From Paramacrobiotus metropolitanus (taxonomy: Eukaryota > Tardigrada > Eutardigrada > Parachela > Macrobiotidae), in contig NW_026570241.1 of assembly GCF_019649055.1 (NCBI RefSeq), forward strand, positions 1,378,501 through 1,442,500: a stretch of 64,000 bases of DNA, given 5' to 3'. The first letter of the stretch is position 1; the number at the start of each line of letters is the position of its first letter. Positions 22,821-34,209 of this stretch are shown here, piece after piece. The position numbers and the translations under genes were made by a program. The notes below the pieces were generated by a model that saw only the letters and a program-made list of their open reading frames with translations, did no database searches and was not told where the DNA came from.

Positions 22821-23482
22821 TGTTTTAGATAAGATTCTTTGTATCGACCGTGTTCTGGTTGGAAAGATCTGTTGTTTCGTGTTTTCATTGAAATCATGTT
22901 ATTTTCTGAGTTGTGCATCAGTTGTTATGAGAACTTGACGAGTGTCCGAGTAATGTAAAAATGTTTCACAATAGCAAATGGTGCAATCATCGAACTATAG
23001 TAGCCAAACTCCACTAACGGAGATACCTTACCAGGCTAGCAAATTGAAAACGCTAATTAGTCAAAAATTATGTAATAAGATTGTGACACGCATGCAATAT
23101 TGAACTTATTGTTAATTAACATAAAGCGGATTGACAACTGTTTAATATTATTGTTCCCTGGTTCGCTACTTTTTTACACAACAATGCAATACAGAAAAGG
23201 GGGTACTTTATTAGTAGTGATAACCCACCTGCGTAGCGGAAAGAACCTCTAAAAGAAAAAAAAATTCCAATTTCCAGTTATTGCCGGACGCAGTGCCAAG
23301 TCTGAGCGCATATAACACTACGTATGCTGCTATATGTCGTGCATGCTGACCGTTGATCATCAAAATACTGAACAGACAGAACATATAATTATTATGCAGA
23401 ACGGGCAGAGCAATTGTTTAATATTAAAGCAGTATCATCTATTACGCCTCCCAAAGATTTGGGGATTAAAATTATTTAGTCG
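22821..23482. other. Intergenic
   Basis: No gene or repeat recognised. Confidence 0.4.
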
Positions 23483-24626
23483 TCATGTTACGGTTGCGAC
23501 GTCTGCAGTGCGAACTTTGCTTCCTAGCGTTCCACCAGTTCGAAAGCAGTCTTTCAACAGTGCCCGATATTCTGCATTCATGGCGAAGAAAAAGATCTAA
23601 AACCATCAAAGCGCTTATCAAAATCTCTTGAGCAGCGAGTAACTTAGAGGACACATTACATAGTAATCGAAAAAACAAACACTGGAGTATTATCGGGAAA
23701 CGTATTTCAGTTTTTAATGTGGCTGTTGCACTGAATATTAAGATGGCCTTCAACAATATACTCGCACTTACTGGACTTGCAGCGTAGCCGATTATTTGCG
23801 CTACCCGCGTGTACAACAGCAGTCTGGCATCTTTGTTCCATAAAAACCCCGAAAATATAGCCAACACCGAGGGCGGTAGTGTGCACAGCGTATACCACGC
23901 GTACGACAGGAACAACGCTTTGGCGATTCCAAGCCGTTTTTTCCACGCGTTGCGCTGACGATCCGTGGAATTATAACGGCGATTATACAGTTTTGGCACG
24001 TGGGTATAAATACAAAGTCCGGTATAGAACACACCCGATAAAATAAGAGGCAGGTAGATACCAATGGCTCCAGCCAGTGTTAAGGTCACACCTTGAACAC
24101 GCAATATTCCACAAGCACCGGACGGTAGCCGACCGCGCAGCATACCGGGAACGGTAAAAATCGGTACTACACAGCTTAAGACGATACTCCATACCAGTAA
24201 TAATACACCGACAGAAAAGCGTTGTGAAGAAATCCGTGGATACAGATGAGGGAAGGCAATGGCGATGACACGATCAACCGACAACACCACCGCCGTCCAG
24301 TTACTCAAGTATACGTGAAGCAAAAGCAAAAAACTCGACAAACTGCACTGATACGCCACTGGTATGTTCATTTGCGTGCAGTAAATGGGAATGTTGATGA
24401 CGGGATTCAGAATGAGGCAACAGCTGAGATCGATTAGTAACGCTTGCGTGATCAGCAGTCCGGAACCAGTTTTTATTTTTTGCAGTCGCGACATAACGAT
24501 CAGAAGCAGGAGGACCAACACTGCACCCAGAAAACCGAATGCGAACAATGCAGCAATCCAGATATTAAGTTCTGTAGCGGAAAGGGCACTAATCTTTGGC
24601 AATGAAGAATTCGTAGAGTTTTCCAT
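23483..24626 (-). CDS. Orphan rhodopsin-class GPCR F
   Basis: Exons 24626-23772 and 23596-23483, 322 residues. I start at the ATG giving MENSTNSSLPK, the same N-terminus as the relatives at 27616-28981 and 30733-31799; the frame is open 19 codons further up but that extension is not shared. N-terminal Asn sites, seven helices, Cys at TM3 (QCSLSSF) and loop 2 (SGACGILR), TM3 end VDRVIAIAFPHLY (an Asp-Arg, nearer to DRY than the Asn-Arg of A and B), TM6 SYAWYTLCTLPPSVL, TM7 GYAASP | IFFFAMNAEYRALL. The intron (175 bp) is at the shared phase-0 position. The cytoplasmic tail is about 24 residues after helix 8. Confidence 0.87.
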
Positions 24627-25169
24627 TTTACTTTTATTGTAAAGATGTCTAACTGACGTTTTATAACCAGTTCCACTCTCCACGTTTGTGATGACGCTTT
24701 GAAAATTACTTTAAACATGCAGATCTGGCTTATATAGGATCCTAGCATGTTGAGCTGATTGCTTGGTAATACGAGATTTATAATTTTGTTCTGCGAAAGT
24801 GCTTGACCTTGACGTAGCACAAACGATAATAGCAACCAGAACTCTGTGAGCACAAAACAGTGCTACTTGTAAATTTGTGTGCTTAATGGTGTAGTTGCAT
24901 CGAACATTGTGCGCGATATTACCGCTAGGTGGAGTTGGTGACTGTTGGTCTGGTACGTGACGAATCTCAGAACCCGGCAGTCCCGTGAAAAGTTTACGAA
25001 ATGCAGGTCGTTTCACAATATCAAAGTTAAGTTACGCTCTTCTGCAGTCCTGTGTTGTTTGCGAATTAGGGCCGCAAAATTATGGTGCCGTGGGTTATAA
25101 GTCGACCGCAAAATTATGGTGCCGTGGGTTATAAGTTAGCGGTTTTGCATTTCGGCTGATCCGTTATTC
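24627..25169. other. Intergenic with a 31-bp tandem duplication
   Basis: Perfect 31-bp direct duplication at 25072-25102 and 25106-25136 (CCGCAAAATTATGGTGCCGT...). The promoter of GPCR F must lie just above 24626; no core motif is obvious. Confidence 0.5.
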
Positions 25170-25600
25170 ATTAACAGACAAAATCTGCGTTATTTCCGTT
25201 ATTCTCGGCGTAAGGTATAGCTATGGTACGTACAATTAACAATTGCCCTTAGCAGCAGAGAAAACGAGCGTTGCAGCAGCATGAACTGCTCACTGTATTA
25301 ACTGCACAGTCAAGGACTCGGTTATTAAATTTAAAAAAAACACTGAATTAACAGGGTAAAGTTAAATCGGCGTGGTACGGTTGCAGCGTAAAGCCGACCG
25401 CGCATAACGCCGGAACGGCTGTGCTCGATTTGTTCTACGCGGCTTGTTCTGATGACTGATTTCCTCTAAACGGAAGCTGCTCCATCGACGGCACACTATG
25501 CACGGCATGCTCATTACGAATTTCCGGGACACGTCATCTCATAAAGCGGTGACGCCAAATAAGTCCTGAGCTGATACTCCGCTAGCAGAAAATTCACTGT
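25170..25600 (+). pseudogene. Decayed copy of the BTB-PHR gene 3' end
   Basis: 25185-25260 resembles the end of exon 7 and its intron (TTATTTCCGTTATTCTCGGCGTAAGG versus CTCCGTTATTCTCGATGTAAG), and 25370-25590 resembles exon 8 (CGTGGTACGGTTGC, GGGACACGTCATCTCA). Indels remove any long frame. It is a partial duplicate about 3.7 kb from the parent. Confidence 0.7.
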
Positions 25601-25987
25601 ACGTATTACGAAAGCTTTTTATAAGGAAAGCCATGGCAGTACTAAACTATTAAGGCAAAAAAGCGACACGCCTACTTCCGGTGCTACGTCACGATAAGGC
25701 AAGCCATCCACCAGCGCTATGCTTTACGGCTCGTATGCTCCATAGGTTGCTATGATAAGCGCTTTGAGGTTTGTTCAAGTTCAATACGAGTGACCTACAG
25801 TTTAGAAGAAAGAGAAAAAAATTTTAAGATTTCTGATGTATAGTTTGTGTGGAGTTTGGGCTGATTGGAGGATTCAGAAAGGTTCCGAAGTGTATGCAGT
25901 TTGCTTACAACGGTCGTGCGGTCTGGACCGACCGTTGAATTGACTTTGTATGGTAACTCGATTTGCTTTCAAAACGTTTTTAAAACC

Positions 25988-26485
25988 TCAGTTCGCCTTT
26001 TTTACTGTAAACGTTTGCACCAGAAAACGTAAAATTTTCTGGGCTTTCTTTTGAACTATACCACGATGATTTTGTTGCACGATAAAGCGAAATACATTTA
26101 CCGTACCACCAATAGAAGTATGTGGCGTATACACAACGGCTTGCCTTAGTATTGCGCAATCGAATTCGCTTTGCTGCCTTAATACAAGCCCATCCAACAA
26201 TTCTTTGACCGCTGTAAGCGGGAATTTAAAGAAACGTGGGCCTGAGCCATTTAATGTGCTTCGACACGTCACGCCACATGGGTCTGCGTATTCAGCGTAA
26301 ATAAGCAACAAATCTGCATGTATTGCAGTTGCTGTATCTGTGATATACATTGTAATATGTTTAGCGTTATTTATTGCCATCATAATTGATATTAATTTTA
26401 TGCTTTCTGGGTGATGTCTGCCACAACAGAATTCTGCCAGAATCTTTACAAATCTATTCCAGTGCGATATGAGAAGGTCTTCCAC
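25988..26485 (-). CDS. Hypothetical protein, 165 codons
   Basis: One open frame from ATG 26485 (MEDLLISHWNRFVK) to 25988. Soluble, no signal peptide or membrane helix, mixed charge with a basic end (FTVKKAN). It contains AVKELLDGLVLRQQSEFDCA. I do not recognise the family. A 38-bp piece of the coding sequence (26183-26220) recurs as an exact inverted copy at 26781-26818. It could be a single-exon gene, an exon of a larger gene or a repeat-derived frame. Length without stops is the only strong support. Confidence 0.4.
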   Translation of the reverse strand: MEDLLISHWNRFVKILAEFCCGRHHPESIKLISIMMAINNAKHITMYITDTATAIHADLLLIYAEYADPCGVTCRSTLNGSGPRFFKFPLTAVKELLDGLVLRQQSEFDCAILRQAVVYTPHTSIGGTVNVFRFIVQQNHRGIVQKKAQKILRFLVQTFTVKKAN

Positions 26486-26818
26486 GCGGGTGGCGCTCGA
26501 ATTGAGTACTACTGATATTTCGTTCCATATTTCGTTTTATGGATGGTAGTTCATAAACTGATCTTTTTCTTTTGTACGTAATTACTGATAATTTAACTGT
26601 GATAATTCTAACTGCGATCTGTTTGGTTTTGTTGATTAACCTGATAATTTTAACTGTGATGATGCTTTATCGGTGATTAATTGTGATCTAATATATTATT
26701 GTTGGTTGAATATTTATAAATATATCTGCCACTACACTACGATGCGTATTTGCATTACTGTGCGCGATTTATATGTGCTGCGCTTACAGCGGTCAAAGAA
26801 TTGTTGGATGGGCTTGTA
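26183..26818. repeat. 38-bp perfect inverted repeat, arms 26183-26220 and 26781-26818
   Basis: CGCTTACAGCGGTCAAAGAA... at 26781 is the exact reverse complement of 26183-26220, separated by 560 bp. No extension of similarity beyond the 38 bp is visible. Confidence 0.9.
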
Positions 26819-27615
26819 GTATAGTACTGCCATGGGAAAGCCTATATTACGCTAATTAAAAACAGGTAAAGGTCCAAACAAAGGTGACCAGGTGATTTTC
26901 TTTCTGCTCATTAAAACAATCATGAAATCAGCAATTATCAGGTGGCCTTTCTTGTGTCTGAGCATGTTGTAGTGTACTGCCGTAATGATGATTTCCGCAG
27001 GAATCGCAGTCCAAATTCCTTCGAAAATAATTGCAACAGTGACACTGTAATCTAATGGCTAATTTCCGGAATTGTGATGATCTTAATTTCGTTCTCGTGG
27101 AAATTTCGGCGAAAACGAGACGATAATTGAACCATGCGATGAGTGTTGGTTAGCAGAGTAGCTTAGGTAATTGCCAAGCTGAATAAATGTCGAACACAAA
27201 AAGCTAGTAGGAAGAACCGCTGGTTGAGAAACCCAAGGTCTTATACACCGTAGTCCTAAGAAAAGTTTATTTTATGTTAGAAACCTAACGTAAAATATAC
27301 TAACACAGCTCAAAGGAGTAGCATTCTGTTTTTGCTTTGAAAAAAGGGACAAAAAAATCTTGTTCTGTCGAAAACACGGAGATTTGGGTAGAACAACCAG
27401 TAACGATTAATTTTACTAGGTTTCAATAAAATTGAATGGAAAGAGACAAACAGGTAGGTGGTAAACGAGACAAGGCTTAAATAGCAGCTTTCAATCTACC
27501 CGGTAGTAATTGTATTAATTATTTAATATTAGTTTATCGCATTACGCCTCCGAAAGCTTGGAACTCCAACGTTTGGGAGCCTTAACGCAACTGTTTGTGC
27601 CGTTGGCTGTGCGAG
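26486..27615. other. Intergenic
   Basis: AT-rich; holds one arm of the 38-bp inverted repeat (26781-26818) and repeated AATTTTAACTGTGAT-like phrases near 26590-26660. No gene seen. Confidence 0.4.
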
Positions 27616-28981
27616 CTATCCTTCCAAGAGTGTTACGAAGACAAAGCAGTCCTTTAGCAGTGTCCGATAATCTGCATTCATGGCGAAGAAAAAAGCCTAA
27701 AACCGACAAGGTTTTGGAAAACACTTCACTTAACAAAAAGCAAACGAAAAAAGATGCTACACAATATACAGACATGATTATTTACTTACTGGACTTGCAG
27801 CGTAGCCGATTATTTGCGTTACGCGCAACACTGAGGGCCGGCAGGGTGCACACCGTATACATACCACGCAAACGACAAAAACAACGCTTTGGCAATGGCA
27901 AGCCGTTTTTTCCAGATACCGCGCTGACGATCCGTAGAATCCACAATATGACGGCGATTATACGTCTTTGTCACACGAGTATAAATAAAAAGCCCGGTAT
28001 AAATTATACCCAATAAAATATTAGGTAGGTGGCTGCCAGTGGTTGCACCGTGCACACGCAGCGATCCACAGGCGCTGAACGGCAGTCGCGCGTGCTGCAA
28101 TCCAGGACCGGCAAAAATCGGAACGGTGCAGCTTATGGCAAGACTCTAAATGACTAACAACAGACTGACTGAGAAACGCTACGAAGCGATGCGAGGATAA
28201 AGATGCGGGAAAACCCGATTAACGGCCAGCACCACGGCCGTCCAGTTGCCCAGATATATGTGGAGCGGAAACAAGAAATCCAGAAGAATACAACGGTACG
28301 TTGTCCGAATGTGCATTTGTGATAAGTATATCGGGACGTTGATGACGGGATTGAGAATGAGACAACAGCTGAGATCAGTTAGCAATGCGTGTTTGATAAG
28401 CAGACCGGAACCTGTTCTTAGTTTTTGTAGTGGCGACATCACGATCAGGAGTAGCAGAAAACACAGCCCCCAGAAGACCGAAACTGAACAATGCTGTAAT
28501 CCAGATTTTGAGTTCCCTTACAGACAGGCAGGCCCGTAGCGAGGTCCGACGGATAGGGGGTGCGCAAATTGGCTGCGCCAGTTGCGCCCGTTTTTAAGTT
28601 CGGTCTGCGCCAACTGCGCCCGTAAATTTCAGAGTCTGCGCCCGTTGTGCCCCCCTTATCCCTTGGACTTCGCCACGACCCTGCTCCTTTGAACAGCAGA
28701 TCAAATCCTACCGTGTGCCGTATTCCCAAATTTACAAAATCTGTACACGTATTCAACACAGCACCGCGCATGCGCCACGGGCGCACCGGTATCGGCGCCC
28801 GCTGTGCCCTTAAAAAATCTCTTGAATTTTGCGCCCGCGCGCCCGTGCGCCAGTTTCGGGCGCAAAATAAATTCAGAAGTTAGCCGAGGAGGGGAGTGCG
28901 TGTCCCCGTGCGCACCCCCTCGCTACGGCCCTGCAGACAGACACCAGTTTTCGGCACCGAAGAGTTCGTAATGTTGTCCAT
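27616..28981 (-). pseudogene. GPCR G, decayed and interrupted by a transposon
   Basis: From ATG 28981 the minus strand reads MDNITNSSVPKTGV, is interrupted by a 405-bp insertion (28529-28933), and resumes with RELKIWITALFSFG. TM1 to TM5 segments follow (TGSGLLIKHALLTDL, YLGNWTAVVLAVNRV, LLGIIYTGLFIYTRV) with several frame breaks and deletions, including loss of much of TM6. TM7 ends at 27790 at a GTAAG donor, and the last exon 27696-27616 (AFFFAMNADYRTLL, 27 codons) is still open. Closest to F and H. Clearly non-functional. Confidence 0.82.
28529..28933. mobile_element. Non-autonomous hAT-like transposon, 405 bp
   Basis: Terminal inverted repeats CAGGCCCGTAGCGAGG / CCTCGCTACGGCCCTG (15 of 16 match) and an 8-bp target duplication CAGACAGG / CAGACAGA (7 of 8). 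CAGGG termini with 8-bp duplications are typical of hAT. The interior is GC-rich, much more than its surroundings, with GCGCCCG-type repeats and no transposase. Confidence 0.75.
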
Positions 28982-30732
28982 TATTGTTATTTATCCGATG
29001 TAAAATTTGTTAGACTTTTTACAACCGGTAGCTAATACATTACACACCACAGTTTAATAACACGGAAATCACGATGAATGATCCTGGATTGTGCTAATTG
29101 TTTGGTAACGCGAGATTAATAACGTACGATGGTGTAGTAGGTTCAGTCTGTACATGACCTTGGTCCTTGGAGTAAATTAGCAGTCCTTTTGCAGCCAGCA
29201 GAAACGCGCCAAGCTTAATTAAACAGGTCACCTGCACACAGTGACGTTACAATGTACGGGTGACCTGCCCTACATTATTACTCATGCAGTTCCCCAAAGG
29301 CTGACGGAAATCGGAATATGTACCGGTACAATTAGTTTCTTTTGGCAAAGAAGCGTAAATTTGTAGCCGTCAAAAACATGAATTGATGGAGGCGGTCCTC
29401 TTTACGTTTGCCGCCGCCTTTACGTTTTCTAACTTTATCCATGCTTTCGCCTTTGCAACCATGTAAACCGCCACCGTTCTGTTTGCCATGATTCAAAACT
29501 CCTCCGTTTTCGATTGAATAAACTTTTAAAAAATAAATCAATGCCAACACGTTGCCGCATCTAGATTTTCTCGTTTCACAGATTGTATTGTATTGTAAGT
29601 ATTTACTCGATGATAAAGGTCAGACTGACGGCCCGCACTTGTCAGCTGTTTTAATGACACAGGAGCCGATATGTGGTGCCAAAAATGCTAAAGAAAAGAG
29701 GTGAAAAGAGCTACAGGATTAGAGAATGTATGGCAGACCATCTGAGGCCGCGACCAAACGGATAACAAAGAGCCTGCGCCCACGCAGAATCCAACCACTA
29801 TTCTAGGACAGCTTTAAAATTTTAAATATACAATTATATTCTTGTATTATCACACAAATGTCCATGACAGAGCGTGGCTGTTAGTGCAGTGAGAGTAAGT
29901 GTTACGATTTCTCTGGCAATAATGTTTTAGGATATACGGGTAAATACTTTGCATGACGCAGACGTCGACAGACGCTGACAGCTCGCAACGCCCACGAATT
30001 AAAAAGGTTTTTTCAATAATTATGAACTGAAGGGCACGATGAGGAACACGAGAAACACGAGGAACACGATGAAATATTGATAGTTTGCCTTGCATCGACC
30101 ATAGTCAGTTATTCGAGTCTAAAAAGTTCGGGATGGGGATGGTGTTCGCTGCATGCAAGATGATCGGCATCCGAGTGACCATGTGTATCTGATGCAAATG
30201 TGTCTAGAAAGAGCTCCTCGTACTTGTAGAAATATTTCACGTCCACTGATGTCACGTGACCGGTCTGGTGTCGGCGGATGTTGCAGTATGTGCGTGTACC
30301 ATATGTTTCCTCATGCAGCGTGTACAGCAAACCAAATTATTCCGGAAACAACTTCCGGCATTGTATTACAGGATCTTTCTTGTAGCTGCTTAGTGGAGTG
30401 AGTCGGCATCTTGCCAGTGTAATGTCCGCGTACTGACGCAAATGTTGACCGATAATAAAATGTCAACACGAATAATTAGTGTCTATTTTGATTTTGATCT
30501 TGATCAAAGTCAAACATCACATGCGTCGTAAGTCCCAAGATCACCGGCAATATTAATACACCAAAACAGTTCTGTTTATGTCCTGTAAATACCGAAACCA
30601 ATACTTCGTAATCGGAATGCTGAAAAAATTCCGAAGAATGACCATTAATGTATGTAACAGTTCTTGACAAAGACACATGTCCCCCAACAGGGAAGAAGTT
30701 CACTATTTTGTTATTAACAAAAAAGTGATATT
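28982..30732. other. Intergenic
   Basis: No gene recognised. A short GAGGAACACGAGAAACACGA-type tandem lies near 30037-30070. Small frames at 29332-29550 and 30109-30401 show no features. Confidence 0.45.
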
Positions 30733-31799
30733 TTATATTACGCCTCCCAGGGAGTAGGGCTTGAAACTTTGGTGAGCCTTTGTGCTGCTGTTGACTGCTC
30801 GGACTTTTCCTCCATGCGGTTTATGAATACATAAATAGTTCTTCAGCGCCGCCCGATAATCTGCATTCATGGCGAAGAAAAAAACCTGAAACCAGGAAAT
30901 AAAGTTTTGGACATAATCCTTTAGCTAAATAAAAAGAGTACTCTTACTGGACTTGCAGAGTAACCGATGATTTGCGCTCCCCGCGTAAACAGCAGCAGTC
31001 GGACTTCCTTATTCCACCAAAACCCGTAAAATATGGCCAACACGGAGGGCGGCAGTGTGCACACCGTATACCACGCGAAACACAAAAAGAGGGCTTTAGC
31101 AATGGCTAGCCGCTTTTGCCAGATAGTGCGCTGTCGATCCGCGGAATTACGACGATAATGGGTCTTTGTCACACGTGCATAGATAAAAAGCCCGATGTAG
31201 ATGATGCCCAATAAAATAATGGGCAGGTAGCTGCCAATGGCTCCCACCACCGTAAAGGTCACGCCTTGCAGACGCAACAGTCCACAGGCACCGGACGGCA
31301 GTTGTCCGTGCAGCATCCCGGGAACGGCGAAAATCGGAACGGTGCAGCTCATAGCAATACTCCACACCACAAGCAATACGCCGACGGAAAAGCGCTGCGA
31401 TGAAACGTGTGGATACAGATGCGGGAAAACAATGGCGATGACCCGATTAACGGCCAGCGCCACGGCCGTCCAGTTTCCCAGGTAGATATGAAACGGGAGC
31501 AGGAAATCTGGTAGAATGCAATGGTACGTCATCGGTATGCGCATTTGCGTCAAATAAATCGGGATGTTAATGACGGGATTAAGAACGAGGCAAAAGCTCA
31601 GGTCGGTTAATAATGCGTGCGTGACTAACAGTCCCGAACCGGTTTTTAGTTTGTGCAGTCGCGACATGACCATCAGAAGAAGGACAATCAAGGCAGCACC
31701 TATAAAACCGAAACCGAACAATGCTGCGATCCAAATGTTTAGTTCCGCAGCGGAAGGGGCGTTGCTTTTCAGCATGGAGTAATTCGTTGTGTTTTCCAT
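30733..31799 (-). CDS. Orphan rhodopsin-class GPCR H
   Basis: Exons 31799-30948 and 30885-30733, 334 residues; start at MENTTNYSML by comparison with F. Asn glycosylation sites at the N-terminus, seven helices, Cys at TM3 (HCILPDF) and loop 2 (SGACGLLR), TM3 end VNRVIAIVFPHLY, TM6 FAWYTVCTLPPSVL, TM7 GYSASP | VFFFAMNADYRAAL. The intron is only 62 bp and phase 0 at the common site. The tail is about 35 residues and basic. Intact, and the best-preserved member of the minus-strand trio F, G, H. Confidence 0.88.
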
Positions 31800-33144
31800 T
31801 TTTCGCACGATGCCTTTAGTGTATGGTTTAGCAATGTACTATCAGTAACGTAAACGCCGTACAATCGAATTCTTCAACAGGCTGCGCCAGTTTTCCGTAA
31901 AACAGCACTTTAACCATTTTGGTCGAGTTTAAGTGCGCGAACCAAGACCTTACAACTGTTCTGTAAAACGAAGACAAGATAACGTGTGCCCCACTTAAAT
32001 AGTTTCAATAGCAAAGCTACTGCACAAAGAAATCGCTCGCACGCTATTATTTTGCAATTAATGACTCGGCAAAATGCATACAAAACGTTTTCGTATAGAA
32101 TGATACCGCTTGACAAAAGCTTATAGCAGCGTAGAGCAATGCCAGGATTTTATCGTTGGGCTTCGATCACCAGTCATGTGAGAAAAAGGTCATAATACAG
32201 AGTACTAATTGTGTTATCAATTCGAATTAGCGATATCGTGTTACAAACTCGGCCTTTTCTAACTGCAGTCCGCTAGTTTCTGTAGAATGATACATGTAGC
32301 GAGATCGCATGCCCGCACATGATCAAGTAATTTTCATATTCAGTCCCCAGGCATTAGTCTTTTAAAGTACGACGGAAGCGCGGAAATTACCCAGTTGAAG
32401 GACGTCAGCAGGTCAGTGAATTAATTTAATTATTATTAATTAGTGTGGTAAATATTGTCCAATGCGCACAGATGCTTTGTCGCGCTTGCTCGATAAGTGT
32501 TGCACATCTTCGAGGAAACCGTTGCCCTTTATGTTTGTTTATCCACATATCCACTTAGAGAGACAAAAGCTGCCGGAACCAAGGAGGTCCAAAGAATATG
32601 ACTGTTCAAAACAAAGTTGCCTGCTTATATTTTCGATGGTGAGTCTGTCATGGTAATATATGTATTAATTTTAGTACATTTTAGCGGTGCATTTTAGGTA
32701 ATAGGTATTCACGATTAAATCTTCGTTGTTTGCTACGCTCGAAAAGCACAAAATCTAAGAAACCTTTGACCCAAAACCGGCAAAACTGATCCGCCCATGT
32801 AATTTTTAGATTCGATTAAAATTACAACACCGTTAAATTAGCGATGAACCAACCCATCGTAACAAAATTCACATGTAGCTGCCACTTAATTACTAATTAC
32901 TATGTACCGTATGTATTTCGTTACCATTCGCTTTTTTACTACAAGTATCCGCATCGGTGGTCAGCGCTTAAACATACAGAGTAGGACCATAGGTTACAGT
33001 ACTACCGCTCAAAACTATGTACCATCGAAAGTGGACATTGGCAAAGGAGTTGAGAATTTCTCAAATGGGAAGGCATAAGGACATCATCGATAGCATTCCT
33101 AAAACCGGTTGCGCTGCGGCTGTTCCATGGAAGTTAAAGTATCG
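31800..33144. other. Intergenic
   Basis: No gene or clear repeat seen. The short frame 32462-32656 has no recognisable features. Confidence 0.45.
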
Positions 33145-34209
33145 TTATATCTCTAAGGATTCCAGGGGAATATGTCCGGCTGCACTCATCCTCTTTTCCC
33201 TCCCCATCCTTGCTGCACGATTCACCAAAGTATACATCTTGTTTTTCAGTTTCGCGGCCAGTCGTTTAATTTCACTACGCACATCAGCCAGACACAAGGC
33301 AAACAACAGCGGGTCCACCACGGCTTGCACCGGATACAAAATCCACAGTAACTGCCAGACAATATCGGGGACGATGACGTTGTAGTACTTGCTGATAATA
33401 CTCACCACGTGATTCGGTGTCCAAATCAAAGCGATACTCACCGTCATCGCTGTCAGCGCCACAAACGATTTCGACTTGTAATACACGGGACCCTTCAATC
33501 CATCTGGCGCCACCAGTTTCGCATGATGTTGATTATTCCGCACATTTTTATAGCCGATAAAAGGAAACGATAACAAGATAATGACGTCAGCAGCGTAGAA
33601 GACCAATGTCAGATAGACTTCGCTCCATTCGCCGGGTGCGTCGATATTCAACCGGCATCCGTTGGTCAAGGGTAGTGGGTAAGAAACGCGGTCCCGAATT
33701 ATCATCGGCAGGCAGAACAGATGCACTGCAATCCAGAGAATTGCGCAAAAAATAACCGCCAACCGGGGAGTATGAACAGCGCGATAAGAAATCGGCCCAA
33801 ATACCGCCCAAATGCGGGTTAACGACATAAGGGCGTGCGACAAAGCGAGGACACCTGGAACCAGCCAGTTTCCGTAAAGGTAAAGGTCGCAAGCGAATTC
33901 GCCCATCCACCATGTTGTTGACAAGAAGGAGACCATCTCTAACGGCAGCATACACACGCACCAGCAGAGAATATTGGAGATAAGTATGGAGAGTAGATAT
34001 ATCGTGAATGATGTGATGAGGTAACGTTTTATCAACAGTAGAAGTAATAAGCAGCCGTTCGATAAAAGAATTAGGATGAATAAAATTGGCCATATCCATA
34101 CGAATGGTTTTGTCCGTTCGCTACTGTCCGAAAGATCCGAATATAGCTGGCTGCTGTTGACGTTGTGCGCTTCGGGCGAAACGGTTGATATTGAATAATT
34201 TTTATACAT
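33145..34209 (-). CDS. Intronless rhodopsin-class GPCR I
   Basis: Single exon, 354 residues, ATG 34209. Extracellular Asn sites (NYS, NSS), TM1 about 37-60, then seven helices in all; Cys at TM3 (FACDLYLYG) and loop 2 (NGCRLNI). TM3 ends LTRIWAVFGPISY, TM6 IALIWTPNHVVSII, TM7 AVVDPLLFALCLADVR with an Asp-Pro version of NPxxY. The tail has basic residues and several Ser. No intron at the TM7 position, so it belongs to a different subfamily from A-H; WAV after the TM3 Arg and DPLLFAL link it more to L and M. Biogenic-amine signatures (Asp in TM3, CWxP) are absent, so the ligand cannot be guessed. Confidence 0.88.
   Translation of the reverse strand: MYKNYSISTVSPEAHNVNSSQLYSDLSDSSERTKPFVWIWPILFILILLSNGCLLLLLLIKRYLITSFTIYLLSILISNILCWCVCMLPLEMVSFLSTTWWMGEFACDLYLYGNWLVPGVLALSHALMSLTRIWAVFGPISYRAVHTPRLAVIFCAILWIAVHLFCLPMIIRDRVSYPLPLTNGCRLNIDAPGEWSEVYLTLVFYAADVIILLSFPFIGYKNVRNNQHHAKLVAPDGLKGPVYYKSKSFVALTAMTVSIALIWTPNHVVSIISKYYNVIVPDIVWQLLWILYPVQAVVDPLLFALCLADVRSEIKRLAAKLKNKMYTLVNRAARMGREKRMSAAGHIPLESLEI

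Noticed and set aside
24627-24683. N-terminal extension of GPCR F
   Set aside because: The extra 19 codons are not hydrophobic and are absent from the paralogues G and H, whose ATG aligns with 24626.
28529-28933. GC-rich island considered as bacterial transfer
   Set aside because: Has hAT-type terminal repeats and a target duplication; no coding sequence.
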